Positions 8,515-17,729 of a stretch of DNA of 64,000 nucleotides are shown here, one piece after another. Positions within the stretch are counted from its first letter, which is position 1. Every line of letters begins with the position of its first letter. The position numbers and the translations under genes were made by a program. The notes beneath the pieces are model-generated. The model made no database searches, was not told where the DNA came from, and saw only the letters and a program-made list of their open reading frames with translations. The stretch is from UBA1413 sp964552955 (GTDB lineage: Bacteria > Bacteroidota > Bacteroidia > Bacteroidales > Prolixibacteraceae). The stretch spans positions 62,001 through 126,000 of the forward strand of contig CAZKIU010000001.1 in NCBI GenBank assembly GCA_964552955.1, read 5' to 3'.

Positions 8515-9498
8515 TCAGAGCAACTGGATGTAAACCACCAGTGCCAGGATCAGCGTAAAAATAACCTCGCCGGGGATGACCCTTTTCAGGGATTCGAAAT
8601 AATTGGAAAGGAGAAAGGTCACCGGGAGGGCTGCCAGGATGAAGATGGATGAATTCACTGCCGGAACTAAGAAATAAACGGCTACGCAGGAGAGAAACAA
8701 CAGGAAGAAGAAGATATAGAACCGGCGGAAACTGACTTTGTTGTGGTCATAATCCCGGAGAATCGCATAACTTCCGGCCAGGGTAAGTACAGCCATCAAA
8801 CCGGCAAAAATCAGCACCGGAAGGGTCGCCGTAAAGGGAGGCAGGGGATGGATCACCTGACTGAGGATCAAGGTGGCCAGATTTCCGGCAGAATCGGTCA
8901 GGAAGGTAATTGCAAAGGCAAAAATCCAGGGGACCAGGGCACCGAGAAACATATGGGAACCATCCCTCCAACCAGAGTCACGGGCCATCATATGACTTCC
9001 AATGAGGAAGGCGGGCAGCATAAATATCAGGTGGAACCAGAAAAGAGATCCCAGGCTCAGGAAAATACCGGCATTGAAGAGGGAGGCATAGGGCTTGCGC
9101 TGGTCAAAGGAAGCAAAAAGCCGGTCGATGGCCAGGGCCATAAAGGGGAGAGCCAACCATACGGGGTGCAACGTTTGATAGCCAGCGATCCCACTGGTAA
9201 TCATGACAAACAGGATGGCCGGGAGCATCGACCAGGATTTAGGGAAGAGGTGTTCCCGGTAAATGCGAAAAAGCAACAAACCATTCAGCGCCAGCAAGAC
9301 CAGGGCGATCAGGCTCCTGGTCAGCAGGTGCGCCGGCACCAACCCGTTAAAGAGCCCGAAGAGGGCCAACCGATCCTCCCCCGCCACCGGAGTATAGGCA
9401 TACGGTGCGAGCAGATGCTTGATCCAAATACCCGTTAAAACAACAGGAAAAAGAAAAAAGCTGCTTTTCCTGTGATTTTTTATGAGTTGCAACAGCAT
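8515..9498 (-). CDS. Polytopic membrane protein, DUF6427-like
   Basis: A 327-residue, highly hydrophobic protein with about nine to ten transmembrane segments and almost no soluble domain. The opening MLLQLIKNHRKSSFFLFPVVL and the FQ/HPVWLALPFMALAIDRLF region resemble the DUF6427 family restricted to Bacteroidota. No catalytic motif is visible and no function is known. The start ATG lies 2 nt after the purD stop codon, so it is co-transcribed with purD. The family assignment is from recalled similarity, and a general multi-pass membrane protein is the safe description. Confidence 0.65.
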   Translation of the reverse strand: MLLQLIKNHRKSSFFLFPVVLTGIWIKHLLAPYAYTPVAGEDRLALFGLFNGLVPAHLLTRSLIALVLLALNGLLLFRIYREHLFPKSWSMLPAILFVMITSGIAGYQTLHPVWLALPFMALAIDRLFASFDQRKPYASLFNAGIFLSLGSLFWFHLIFMLPAFLIGSHMMARDSGWRDGSHMFLGALVPWIFAFAITFLTDSAGNLATLILSQVIHPLPPFTATLPVLIFAGLMAVLTLAGSYAILRDYDHNKVSFRRFYIFFFLLFLSCVAVYFLVPAVNSSIFILAALPVTFLLSNYFESLKRVIPGEVIFTLILALVVYIQLL

Positions 9499-9500
9499 GG

Positions 9501-10769
9501 TTACAGGTCAAAGCCAATATCGGTACGGAATCGTTTTCCTTCGTATTCTATCTGACGTGCATCTTCATAGCAGGAAGCCAGGGCCTCCTGCATGGTTTTC
9601 GCCGTGGCAGTGACGGCGATCACCCTTCCCCCCGCAGTCTTCAGTTTGCCAAATTCCAGACGGGTGCCGGCATGAAAAAGAAGGCTTTCCCTGACCTGGT
9701 CATAGCCGGTAATCAACCGGCCTTTTTCAAACGCTCCGGGATACCCCCCCGACACCAGCATCACCGTGGTGGCCACATGGTCCAGGGTCTCTATTTGCCG
9801 GCCTTCCAGCCTTCCGGTGGACGCCGCATCCAGCAATTCCAGAAAATCACCCCCGATACGCGGCATCACCACCTCCGTCTCGGGATCCCCCATTCTGGCA
9901 TTGTACTCAATGACATAAGGATCCCCCTCACAGTTGATCAGCCCGAAAAAGATAAATCCGGTATATTCAATGCCCTCTGAGGCAAGCCCCGCAATGGTAG
10001 GCTGAATGATCCGCTCCTCCACCTTCTGCATAAAAGCGGCACCGGCAAAGGGGACCGGACTTACAGCCCCCATACCCCCGGTATTGGGGCCTGTATTCCC
10101 TTCGCCCACTCTTTTATAATCCTTGGCCTCGGGAAGCACGACATAATTCTTGCCATCGGTCAGGACGAAGACCGAAAGTTCGATCCCCCTGAGAAACTCC
10201 TCAATAACGACGGTATGGCCAGCTTGACCAAATTTCCCGCCGACCATCTCGGCCAGCTGATGTTTGGCTTCATAGAGGGTTTCCGGAATCAACACCCCCT
10301 TGCCGGCAGCCAGACCGTCGGCCTTAAGTACAAAAGGGGGAGCAAGCGATTCCAGAAAGCGGTACCCCTCGATGAGGGTCTCGCTGGTAAAGGAGGCATA
10401 CCGGGCCGTAGGTATCTTATGCCTGAACATAAAGGCCTTGGCAAAATCCTTGCTCCCCTCCAGGCGGGCTCCGCTTTTCTTTGGCCCAATCACCCTGACA
10501 TGCTGCAAATCTATATCAGAACTGAAATAGTCATGGATGCCCTCCACCAACGGAACTTCAGGCCCTACCACCACCATGTCAATTTCGTTTTCGAGCACCT
10601 CACGCCTGATGGCCTCAAAATCCCCCGGCTGCACATCCAGGTTAACACCCAGAAGGGTGGTACCAGGGTTCCCGGGAGCAAAAAAGAGCTGCCTCAGCAA
10701 CGGGCTCTGCCTGATTTTCCACCCCAGAGCATGTTCCCTGCCCCCCGATCCAACTATTAAAACATTCAT
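9501..10769 (-). CDS. purD: Phosphoribosylamine--glycine ligase (GAR synthetase)
   Basis: A 422-residue protein of normal PurD length. It opens with the N-terminal nucleotide-binding-like motif MNVLIVGSGGREHALGWK, followed by the ATP-grasp domain with GLAAGKGVLIP and EEFLRGIELSVFVLTDG, the PurD signature GNTGPNTGGMGAVSPVPF, and the metal-binding EYNARMGDPETEVVMPR. The enzyme joins 5-phosphoribosylamine and glycine with ATP in step 2 of de novo purine synthesis. It is the first gene of the minus-strand operon. Its ATG lies 2 nt from the end of a dispersed repeat element (10771-10905), so the operon promoter must lie in or beyond that repeat array. Confidence 0.98.
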   Translation of the reverse strand: MNVLIVGSGGREHALGWKIRQSPLLRQLFFAPGNPGTTLLGVNLDVQPGDFEAIRREVLENEIDMVVVGPEVPLVEGIHDYFSSDIDLQHVRVIGPKKSGARLEGSKDFAKAFMFRHKIPTARYASFTSETLIEGYRFLESLAPPFVLKADGLAAGKGVLIPETLYEAKHQLAEMVGGKFGQAGHTVVIEEFLRGIELSVFVLTDGKNYVVLPEAKDYKRVGEGNTGPNTGGMGAVSPVPFAGAAFMQKVEERIIQPTIAGLASEGIEYTGFIFFGLINCEGDPYVIEYNARMGDPETEVVMPRIGGDFLELLDAASTGRLEGRQIETLDHVATTVMLVSGGYPGAFEKGRLITGYDQVRESLLFHAGTRLEFGKLKTAGGRVIAVTATAKTMQEALASCYEDARQIEYEGKRFRTDIGFDL

Positions 10770-10770
10770 T

Positions 10771-10905
10771 AGTATACCTGTTAGTTAATGAATTGCTCTT
10801 CAGTCATATAGCACAGTGAAGCTGTTTAAAGTGCTTCACGCCCATGGAAGTCGCATGGGGCAAATATTCATGTCCTTATGTGGTCGGAGCACCATGCGAC
10901 TTTCA
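10771..10905 (-). repeat. Dispersed start-codon-adjacent repeat, copy 1 (full length)
   Basis: The core motif TGTTAGTTAATGAATTGCTC begins at 10779 and is followed by a CAGTCATATAGCACAGTGAAG segment and a hairpin arm with an 8-bp perfect stem, TCGCATGG (10851-10858) and CCATGCGA (10892-10899). The same order is found in copies at 10906, 24413 and 39071. The core end abuts the purD ATG. It is the first unit of a tandem array that fills the purD upstream region. Confidence 0.8.
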
Positions 10906-11074
10906 CTAGTCTATTTGTTAGTTAATAACTTGTTCTTCATTTGCATACGGCAGTAAAGCCAATTAAAGCGGTTCAGTTATTTGAGGTAAGGCTGAACAAA
11001 ATGCTTTATGCCATGGAAATCACATGGGCCACTGCAACGAGCCCATCAAGGATCAGACGGCAATGCGACTTTTA
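10906..11074 (-). repeat. Dispersed repeat, copy 2 (tandem, partly degenerate)
   Basis: The core TGTTAGTTAATAACTTGTTC starts at 10916, 137 nt after the equivalent point of copy 1. The CAGTAAAGCC segment (10951-10960) is intact. The hairpin arm (about 11009-11068) is degenerate: CCATGGAAATCACATGGG pairs poorly with CAATGCGACTTTTAC. Confidence 0.75.
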
Positions 11075-11075
11075 C

Positions 11076-11111
11076 TGGTATTATTATCAGTTAATGACCC
11101 GCTCTGCCGCC
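11076..11111 (-). repeat. Dispersed repeat, copy 3 (eroded core only)
   Basis: TATTATCAGTTAATGACCCG and the following CTCTGCCGCC align with the core of copy 2 after a 169-nt period. The rest of the gap to the GT117 stop codon (11112-11215) shows nothing recognisable. Confidence 0.45.
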
Positions 11112-11215
11112 CACTCCCCACAGCAGGAGCAGCATGAATTCCTTACAACGGCGATCAGGGATCATCCCGGTCACCAGAATATGCAGAAGGAGAGCCGCAG
11201 CCGCCGGTGCATGGG

Positions 11216-14200
11216 TTATTTCTGGCCGGGATACCTGCTGATATACTCGTTCAGCGAGGCAACCAGCTTATCAGCAGTCACATTATCGTTCATTGCGCGG
11301 GAAGTCCGCTCCATCCGCTGGATGTAAAAGAGATTCCGTTGAATTTCCTCATTCACATCCCCCGTAAGCTGAAAACTGACGGGGAGTGACATCAGATAGG
11401 AGAGGTTGGCGCTGAAGGTGCGCAAGGCCTCTTCGGTATGACGGGCAGCCTTGTCCCTGGCTCCGGCAGAATAAAGCGTGGTAATCATCTCTAGCGAGAA
11501 GAATTCGTAAGGAACCACCGACACAGGCACCATCTCAAATCCCTTCTCGATAACCGTTACGGCAGAATCCATCTTACCCTCCTCTACCAGGGCCGATGCC
11601 AGCCGGTTGAAATTGTTCCTGATGTTGGTCATCATCCGGCTGTTGTTCTCATCAATATAGACCCGGGGATCGTTCATATTCCCCCACTTGAACTCATTGA
11701 AGAGGTTGTCATACATGATATCGGTGGCGGCGCGCCCGAAATTGATCCTGTCAGGGGCTGAATTGCCCGATTTGATGGGAACCAGGCGATAGGCAAATCC
11801 TTCCATCTGGAAATAATCCTGCAGGTTGAGGAACTTGGAGGGCGGAATGGTGATGGCAAAATAAATGGGCCTTTCCCAGTTGTTGTGGGCGATCATGTCA
11901 AGGATCATGTATTCGTCTTTTCCCAGAAAATCCCTGTCACTCAGGTCGATGTACATAGTGTCGACAATCTTGTCATAATCCTGCGGCCTGACGACCTTGT
12001 TGCGGATGACCGCTTCCTTGTCGACCTTGAAGGTCAGCTTTTTCTTGGGCATATAGGCTGCATTGTCGGCCTGGACCAGCTTGGTGGCCGGATCATCACT
12101 GTTGACAAAGTTGACGGCTTCGGTCAACTCTATCGCCTCCCTTTTGATCCGGGGATTATCAAGCAGATAGATGATATCACGCGTTCCCTGCGTGTACTGC
12201 TCTTCCTTAAGGGAGAAAGGCAGGGGCTTCGACGTATAGGCCTGCTTCTTCATCTGGGTGATGTACCAGTCGGTCTGCAGGTAACTGAGGTTGCAGACCC
12301 TGACGTCTGTTCTGACGCCTTCGACCTCCTGATTGTACCAAAGCGGGAAGGTGTCATTATCGCCGTTGGTGAAAATGACGGCCTGTTCGGCACAGGTCTT
12401 CAGGTAGTTGGCGCCCAGATCACGGGCGGTATACCGGTTGGACCGGTCGTGGTCATCGTAATTCTCGGCGATCATGATTCCCGGGACCAGCACCAGGGTA
12501 ACCAGGGTGACCACAGCGGCGTTGACGGTGTCAGGGAGGAGCTTCTTAAGGGCTTCCACCAGGGCCAGAACCCCCAACCCGATCCAGATGGCATAGGCAT
12601 AGAAGGAGCCGGCATAAGCATAATCCCTTTCACGCGGCTGCACCGGGTACTGGTTGAGGTAAAGCACAATGGCCAGCCCGGTCATCAGAAAGAGAAGGGA
12701 GACCAGCCAGAGCCCCCGCTTGCCCTCCCGTCCCTTGTTGTACTGGTAAAAAATACCCAGTAACCCCAGAATGAGCGGCAGCATGTAATACTTGTTGGTC
12801 GCACGGTTATGCATCGCGGCCGGCCGGCTGTCCTGGTCCCCCAACCGGTAATTGTCGAGAAAACCAATGCCGGTGATCCAGTTGCCATGGAGGACCCCCC
12901 CATGACTCTGAACATCATCCTGCCTGCCCGAGAAATTCCACATGAAATAGCGAAAATACATATGTCCCACCTGGTAACGGAAGAAAAAACGCAGGTTCTC
13001 AATCATCGTGGGCTTGGTGATGACCACCTTTTCTCCCTGCTCGTTGACATGCTGAATCTTGTGCCCTTTGATGCGGGCCCAGCTCTCGTACTCCGGTCCG
13101 TGCAGCGGATCCATATTGCTCCACATCCGCGGGAATAGCGTCTTGAACTTGTCGTCGTAATTGGGAACCACCCGGTAATCGGTGATCACATATTTACCAT
13201 CGCGCTGGCTGTAATAAGGACTTCCCTGCTTGTACCGCTCGGCAGGATTCAGGGGAGTGTTGTAATACTGCCCATAAACCAGCGGCCTGGAACCGTACTG
13301 CTCCCGGTTGAGATAACCCTGGAGGCTGAAGGTGTCGTTGGGACTGTTCTGATCCATGGGAGTACCTGCCGAAGAGCGGATGATAATCAGCAGAAAGGAG
13401 GAGTAACCGATCATAATAACCGTCAAAGCTACGGTTAATGTGTTCAGCAAGACCTTGTCTTTCTTTTCGGTCCACCAAATGGCCCACACCAGTCCGGCGG
13501 CCAGCAAAACCATATAGATCAGGGAGCCTGAATGGTAAGGGAGTCCCATTCCGTTGACAAAAAGAAGCTCAAACCAGGAGGCTATCTTCACGAATCCGGG
13601 GATGATCACATACATAATACCCCCCAGGATAACCACCGAAACCAGCAGTGCATAGAGAATACCCTTATTGGTGACCTCATATTTCCGGAAATAATAAACA
13701 AAGACAATCGCGGGGATGGCCAGCAGGTTTAAAAGGTGAACCCCGATGGAGAGCCCCATCAGATAGGCAATGAGAATCAGCCACCGGTTGGCATGAGGCT
13801 GGTCGGCCACATTCTCCCATTTGAGGATAGCCCAGAAAACAAGGGCCGTCAAAAAGGAGCTGGTGGCATACACTTCCCCTTCTACGGCTGAAAACCAGAA
13901 AGTATCCGAAAAAGCATACGCCAGGGAACCTACCAGCCCGGCCCCCAGAATGGCCACCATCTGACCAGTCGTCATCTCACTCCCGTTGGTGAAAAGCTTA
14001 CGTGCTAAATGGGTGATGGTCCAGAATAAAAAGAGAATGGTGAAGGCACTGGCCAAAGCCGACATGATGTTGACCATAAGGGCAGCATTTTGGGCAGACC
14101 CCCCCAGTATGGTAAAAAAACGGCCGACAATCATAAACACCGGCGCTCCGGGAGGATGCCCCACCTGCAGGTTGGTCGCCGTAGTGATAAACTCGCCGCA

Positions 14201-14305
14201 ATCCCAAAAACTGGCGGAGGGTTCAATGGTCAGGAGATACACTACGGCCGAAATGAAAAAAACAGCCCAGCCGGCAATCAGGTTGTACAGATTGTATTGC
14301 TTCAT
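11216..14305 (-). CDS. DUF2723 / GT117-family integral membrane glycosyltransferase-like protein
   Basis: About 1029 residues. The N-terminal half has around 11-13 transmembrane segments with the DUF2723 signature YLLTIEPSASFWDCGEFI and LQVGHPPGAPVFMIVGRFF near residues 25-65, resembling protein O-mannosyltransferase/GT-C enzymes. The C-terminal third is soluble and helical, with TPR-like stretches. The family is nearly universal in Bacteroidetes and is thought to act in protein O-glycosylation or a related lipid-linked transfer. The WDCGEF aspartate/glutamate pair in the first extracytoplasmic loop is the probable catalytic region. Tandem ATGs at 14308 and 14305 are both possible starts; an ATG at 14350 is unlikely. 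It stands alone, divergent from the ferredoxin gene. Confidence 0.85.
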   Translation of the reverse strand: MKQYNLYNLIAGWAVFFISAVVYLLTIEPSASFWDCGEFITTATNLQVGHPPGAPVFMIVGRFFTILGGSAQNAALMVNIMSALASAFTILFLFWTITHLARKLFTNGSEMTTGQMVAILGAGLVGSLAYAFSDTFWFSAVEGEVYATSSFLTALVFWAILKWENVADQPHANRWLILIAYLMGLSIGVHLLNLLAIPAIVFVYYFRKYEVTNKGILYALLVSVVILGGIMYVIIPGFVKIASWFELLFVNGMGLPYHSGSLIYMVLLAAGLVWAIWWTEKKDKVLLNTLTVALTVIMIGYSSFLLIIIRSSAGTPMDQNSPNDTFSLQGYLNREQYGSRPLVYGQYYNTPLNPAERYKQGSPYYSQRDGKYVITDYRVVPNYDDKFKTLFPRMWSNMDPLHGPEYESWARIKGHKIQHVNEQGEKVVITKPTMIENLRFFFRYQVGHMYFRYFMWNFSGRQDDVQSHGGVLHGNWITGIGFLDNYRLGDQDSRPAAMHNRATNKYYMLPLILGLLGIFYQYNKGREGKRGLWLVSLLFLMTGLAIVLYLNQYPVQPRERDYAYAGSFYAYAIWIGLGVLALVEALKKLLPDTVNAAVVTLVTLVLVPGIMIAENYDDHDRSNRYTARDLGANYLKTCAEQAVIFTNGDNDTFPLWYNQEVEGVRTDVRVCNLSYLQTDWYITQMKKQAYTSKPLPFSLKEEQYTQGTRDIIYLLDNPRIKREAIELTEAVNFVNSDDPATKLVQADNAAYMPKKKLTFKVDKEAVIRNKVVRPQDYDKIVDTMYIDLSDRDFLGKDEYMILDMIAHNNWERPIYFAITIPPSKFLNLQDYFQMEGFAYRLVPIKSGNSAPDRINFGRAATDIMYDNLFNEFKWGNMNDPRVYIDENNSRMMTNIRNNFNRLASALVEEGKMDSAVTVIEKGFEMVPVSVVPYEFFSLEMITTLYSAGARDKAARHTEEALRTFSANLSYLMSLPVSFQLTGDVNEEIQRNLFYIQRMERTSRAMNDNVTADKLVASLNEYISRYPGQK

Positions 14306-14485
14306 CATCACTCTAGTTTTCCAGTTAAGGCAATTCTCTGGTCGGGACACCGGCTAACCTGGCAGCCCGAAAGATTATGCGAAGATAAAGGTTTTGTTCA
14401 TTATTGGCAGAATACATGGTGATTTAAAAATAATTAACGCCTCAGAATTAACGCGCCTGTAGAGCACAGATTAAAGATTTTATGA

Positions 14486-14493
14486 TACTTTTG
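14486..14493 (+). promoter_or_regulatory. Promoter -7 box TACTTTTG for the ferredoxin gene
   Basis: TACTTTTG matches TAnnTTTG and lies 21 nt upstream of the ATG at 14515, in the divergent spacer between the GT117 gene and this gene. Confidence 0.5.
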
Positions 14494-14514
14494 TCCGATA
14501 ATAAATGAAAGAAT

Positions 14515-15480
14515 ATGCTGAGGGAAATCGTAAGAATTGATGAGGATAAGTGCAATGGATGCGGGGTTTGTGTCCCCAATTGTCATGAAGGGGCCTTGCA
14601 GGTCATTGACGGGAAGGCGAGGTTGATCAGTGAGCTTATGTGTGACGGATTGGGGGCATGTATCGGTCATTGTCCTGAAGGGGCCATCACGATTGAGAAG
14701 CGTGAGGCTGAAGCGTACGATGAGGTGGCGGTGATTGCCGGGATGGTACAGATGGGGAAGAATACGGTTTTTGCCCATTTGAAGCATCTTCAGGATCATG
14801 GTGAGACCGGTTATCTGCGCCAGGCCACGGAGTGGCTCCGTGGCCACCGGGAGCAATTGCCCTTTACGATTGCTGAGGTGCACGCCCTGTTGCATGGGCA
14901 GGCCGGAGCCACGGCTTCCGGGTCGTCATCCTCCGTCTCACAGGGGGCTGCCTCCGGCGGCGGTTGTCCGGGCTCCGCCAGCCGTTCCTTTGAATCACCG
15001 GCCACAAGTGATTTGACACCCGGTGCGACCCAACGCCCCTCCGGAGCGGCTCCCCTGTTCCGGATGGCCCCTGCCTCCGGTGACACCTCCCCCCAACCGT
15101 CGGAACTCACCCACTGGCCCGTGCAGATGCACCTCATCAACCCGGCAGCCTCCCATTTCCAGGGAGCCGACCTTCTTGTGGCCGCCGATTGCGTAGCCTT
15201 TTCACATGGTGACTTCCACCGGACCTTTCTCCGTGGTAAAAAACTGGCCATCGCTTGCCCTAAACTCGACCAGAACCTGGACGTGTACCTCCGTAAGCTG
15301 GTGCAGCTCATTGATGAAGCCCGTGTCAACACCATCACCACGACCATCATGGAAGTGCCTTGCTGCGGGGGGCTCCTGCGCCTGATCAACCAGGCCCGTT
15401 CCATGGCCAGTCGCAACGTTCCCCTTAAGGTCATCGTCGTCAGCTCCCGTGGCCAGATCCTCCGCGAAGAGTGGACCTGA
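14515..15480 (+). CDS. 4Fe-4S dicluster ferredoxin-type protein with a C-terminal alpha/beta domain
   Basis: A 321-residue protein. Residues 1-62 form a two-cluster ferredoxin domain with CNGCGVCVPNC and CDGLGACIGHCPEG. Residues about 65-130 form a helical segment (AVIAGMVQMGKNTVFAHLKHLQDHGE). A low-complexity Ser/Gly/Pro/Ala linker with a GGGCPGS motif covers about 137-200. The C-terminal domain (about 205-321) contains FRGKKLAIACPKLD-like and VPCCGGLLRLINQA motifs with further cysteines. This looks like the 4Fe-4S binding protein family found in anaerobes, sometimes near hybrid-cluster protein, but no redox partner is adjacent here. It is likely a cytoplasmic electron carrier or redox-sensing protein; no specific reaction can be assigned. 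Confidence 0.75.
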   Translation: MLREIVRIDEDKCNGCGVCVPNCHEGALQVIDGKARLISELMCDGLGACIGHCPEGAITIEKREAEAYDEVAVIAGMVQMGKNTVFAHLKHLQDHGETGYLRQATEWLRGHREQLPFTIAEVHALLHGQAGATASGSSSSVSQGAASGGGCPGSASRSFESPATSDLTPGATQRPSGAAPLFRMAPASGDTSPQPSELTHWPVQMHLINPAASHFQGADLLVAADCVAFSHGDFHRTFLRGKKLAIACPKLDQNLDVYLRKLVQLIDEARVNTITTTIMEVPCCGGLLRLINQARSMASRNVPLKVIVVSSRGQILREEWT

Positions 15481-15499
15481 GATTGATCCGGGCTTTCCT

Positions 15500-15556
15500 C
15501 ATTCAAGATTCAGGACTCCTCCATTCAAGACTTAAGACTCAAGATTCAAGACTACT
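15500..15556. repeat. 22-nt-period CATTCAAGATTCAGG repeat, locus A
   Basis: A full 22-nt unit (15500-15521, CATTCAAGATTCAGGACTCC then TC) is followed by a second, drifted unit built from AAGACT/AAGATT steps. It fills the space between two convergent genes and touches the stop codon of the DUF3267 gene. The same unit and period recur at 31059 and 57606. Confidence 0.7.
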
Positions 15557-16199
15557 CCCTGGAAACCTCTTTCTCCATATAGTAGTAGCTAGTCTTTTCC
15601 CCGCGGTTATCAAAGGTGAAGACTTTCCGGCCGGGGTATTTGAAGAAGATGGTAGCCAGGGCCAGGTCACCGGCACAGAAAAGGCTATGGACCGACATGA
15701 GCATAAGAAAGCAGTAAACGAGGGGTTGCGAGAAGGTGAGAATGATGCCGGCGATGGTCACCAGTTGAACAACGACCAGGGGGGTAAAGGCCACCATCAG
15801 GAATGCCGGGCGCCCCATGACAAAGCGGTCGGCTTCGGCAAAAAAAATGAATTTCCGGAGGTCTCCCCCATACCTGACACGAGGGGCACCCGCCATCCTG
15901 AGGGCCAGTCCGTGCAGCAATTCATGGATGATGACCAAAAGGGTAAAAGAAAACAACAGGGTCAGCAGGGTGATGGTCAAATAACGGGCATCGCCCTTCC
16001 AGGCCAGTACGATGGCCCGGGTGAGAAAAAAAACGCCTGAAAGGAACATCAGGGTTTGATACACCATATAGGCCGGGACCAGTTTCTTATCCTCCGTCAC
16101 CTGGGTGACCACAAAATCCCTGATCTTGTCAAGGTGAACCGCAGCGATCAGTTCGTAACGCGAGGGATCCTGGAGTTCTTCAACGGTAGGTGTTCTCAT
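15552..16199 (-). CDS. DUF3267 domain-containing membrane protein (putative zinc metalloprotease fold)
   Basis: A 215-residue protein with four to five transmembrane segments. The third carries HELLHGLALRM, an HExxH-like helix in which the usual second Glu/His spacing is HELLH, as in DUF3267 proteins related to site-2-protease-type membrane metalloproteases. Residues FFAEADRFVMGR and the C-terminal FCAGDLALATIFF segment, with an Asp in the second metal-site position, are also family features. Whether it cleaves anything is not known. The ATG at 16199 overlaps the stop of the upstream flippase gene (ATGA), so the two are translationally coupled. Longer readings to 16319 lie inside the flippase gene and are rejected. 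Confidence 0.75.
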   Translation of the reverse strand: MRTPTVEELQDPSRYELIAAVHLDKIRDFVVTQVTEDKKLVPAYMVYQTLMFLSGVFFLTRAIVLAWKGDARYLTITLLTLLFSFTLLVIIHELLHGLALRMAGAPRVRYGGDLRKFIFFAEADRFVMGRPAFLMVAFTPLVVVQLVTIAGIILTFSQPLVYCFLMLMSVHSLFCAGDLALATIFFKYPGRKVFTFDNRGEKTSYYYMEKEVSRE

Positions 16200-17644
16200 G
16201 AGTTTCTGGAGATAATGATCCTGCCGATATCCCTTATATTGATCAACTTTATGGAGAGGGCAAACAGCAGGGGCAGGATGATGGCCAGCAGATAACCGGC
16301 GAGACGGTAGCCGGCCCATTGAGAGAGGTAGCCTATTGTCAGGGTAAAAAGGATAAAGAAAAGCTGTCGGGAAAGATAGGGCACAGGGGGTTTGAGTCTG
16401 AAGAGCTTAAAGGCGATAACGATTTGGGCACAACCCGTCGCCAGTTGGGTGATCATGCTGGCGAATGCCGAACCCAGGGCGTGGAACTGAGGGATCAGCC
16501 AGAAATTGAGGCCTATATTCAGCAGCATTCCCCCGAAGGCCATCAGGTTGAGTTGCCGGAGACTTCCGTTGGCGGTCAGCAGGGTTCCGAAGATATAGGT
16601 GGCGGCGATCCCGGGGAAACCAGCCATCAACAAACCCAGAATATCAGCGGAATCGTCGACATGGGCATGATAAAGCAACTCCATGATGTCCCGGTCATAG
16701 AAAAAGGAGGAGACGGCAATGATGACTGCCGGAATGAAAAGCAGGGTAAAAGAGAGTTGCACCATGGGGGCCACATTCTCCTTTTTCTTGAGCATGCTGG
16801 AGAACATCGGCAACAGCAATCCACCCACCAGGGCTCCGAACATCGCCACGGCATCGAGCAGCCGGAACGCCTGAGCATATATCCCGGCCTCCTGCTTCCC
16901 TAGGGGATCGGGCAACAACCGCTCCAGCATCACCGAATCGATCCGGTTATAAAAAGCCATCAACAGGATCAGCAGGGCGTAGGGATAGGATTTTTTGAGA
17001 AAGACCAGGCAAAAGCGGAGGTTCAGCCGCACCTTCACCCTTCCGGTTTTGACCAGGACCACCCCCAGGGTCACCAGCATGGTGATCAGGTAGGCGATCG
17101 TCTGAATATAGACAAACCACTCAATCCTGAACATACCTCCTGTTATGTTGGTGAAAAGCAACAGGCTGCACATGCAAATCATCAGGGTCCGGTCCAGTAC
17201 CGAAATCAGACTGTCGGTCCGGAAATACTGCAAGGCACTGATATTAGAGCGGAGGTAGAGGGTGAAGGAGATCAGAAACTGGTTCAGGATCAGAAAGGAA
17301 AGCAGGAAGAACTGGATTTTATTGTAGCCAATGATGGCGGCCGCCGCCAGGCAAAAAACGGCATACACGACCGCCAGCAGCAACTTCAGCCCGATAATGT
17401 TCGACAGGTGCTTCCTGACCAGGAAGCGGTGCTGCGATATGTTCCGGTTGTTGAAATTGGTGATCCCCAGATCAAGGAATATATTGAGGATCATCGAGAA
17501 GTTGAAGAGGGCGAAATAAAACCCGTAACTCTCGGCGCCAACCACATTCTGTACCGTCCGGTCAATGCCCAGCACCCAGAACGGCTTGATCAGCAGGTTC
17601 ATGAATACCAACAGGATCAGGTTGGTGACAAACTTGTGCCTCAA
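16196..17644 (-). CDS. Wzx-type oligosaccharide flippase (MOP superfamily)
   Basis: A 482-residue protein with about 12-14 transmembrane segments. The N-terminal motif LLIKPFWVLGIDRTVQNVVG, then the YGFYFALFNFSMILNIFLDLGITNFNNRNI stretch (split over two helices), is characteristic of polysaccharide flippases of Bacteroidota. The family moves lipid-linked oligosaccharides across the inner membrane. The start is TTG at 17644; it is preferred because residues 1-14 (RHKFVTNLILLVF) complete the first helix, which the first internal ATG would delete. It is coupled to the DUF3267 gene and is divergent from a GT4 glycosyltransferase, suggesting a small glycan-assembly locus together with the Wzz/ligase genes at 3.8-6.2 kb. 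Confidence 0.88.
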   Translation of the reverse strand: MRHKFVTNLILLVFMNLLIKPFWVLGIDRTVQNVVGAESYGFYFALFNFSMILNIFLDLGITNFNNRNISQHRFLVRKHLSNIIGLKLLLAVVYAVFCLAAAAIIGYNKIQFFLLSFLILNQFLISFTLYLRSNISALQYFRTDSLISVLDRTLMICMCSLLLFTNITGGMFRIEWFVYIQTIAYLITMLVTLGVVLVKTGRVKVRLNLRFCLVFLKKSYPYALLILLMAFYNRIDSVMLERLLPDPLGKQEAGIYAQAFRLLDAVAMFGALVGGLLLPMFSSMLKKKENVAPMVQLSFTLLFIPAVIIAVSSFFYDRDIMELLYHAHVDDSADILGLLMAGFPGIAATYIFGTLLTANGSLRQLNLMAFGGMLLNIGLNFWLIPQFHALGSAFASMITQLATGCAQIVIAFKLFRLKPPVPYLSRQLFFILFTLTIGYLSQWAGYRLAGYLLAIILPLLFALSIKLINIRDIGRIIISRNS

Positions 17645-17729
17645 AATATGGTTTTGTTAATTCGGTGGCTAAAAATAGCTATTTTGCCCATACTTTGTAC
17701 TTTTACCTGGAATTGAAAATCGAGGCAGG

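Noticed and set aside
10771..11111. Repeat array as a tRNA cluster or riboswitch
   Set aside because: No cloverleaf or known aptamer core could be drawn; the sequence is repeated at several unrelated genes.
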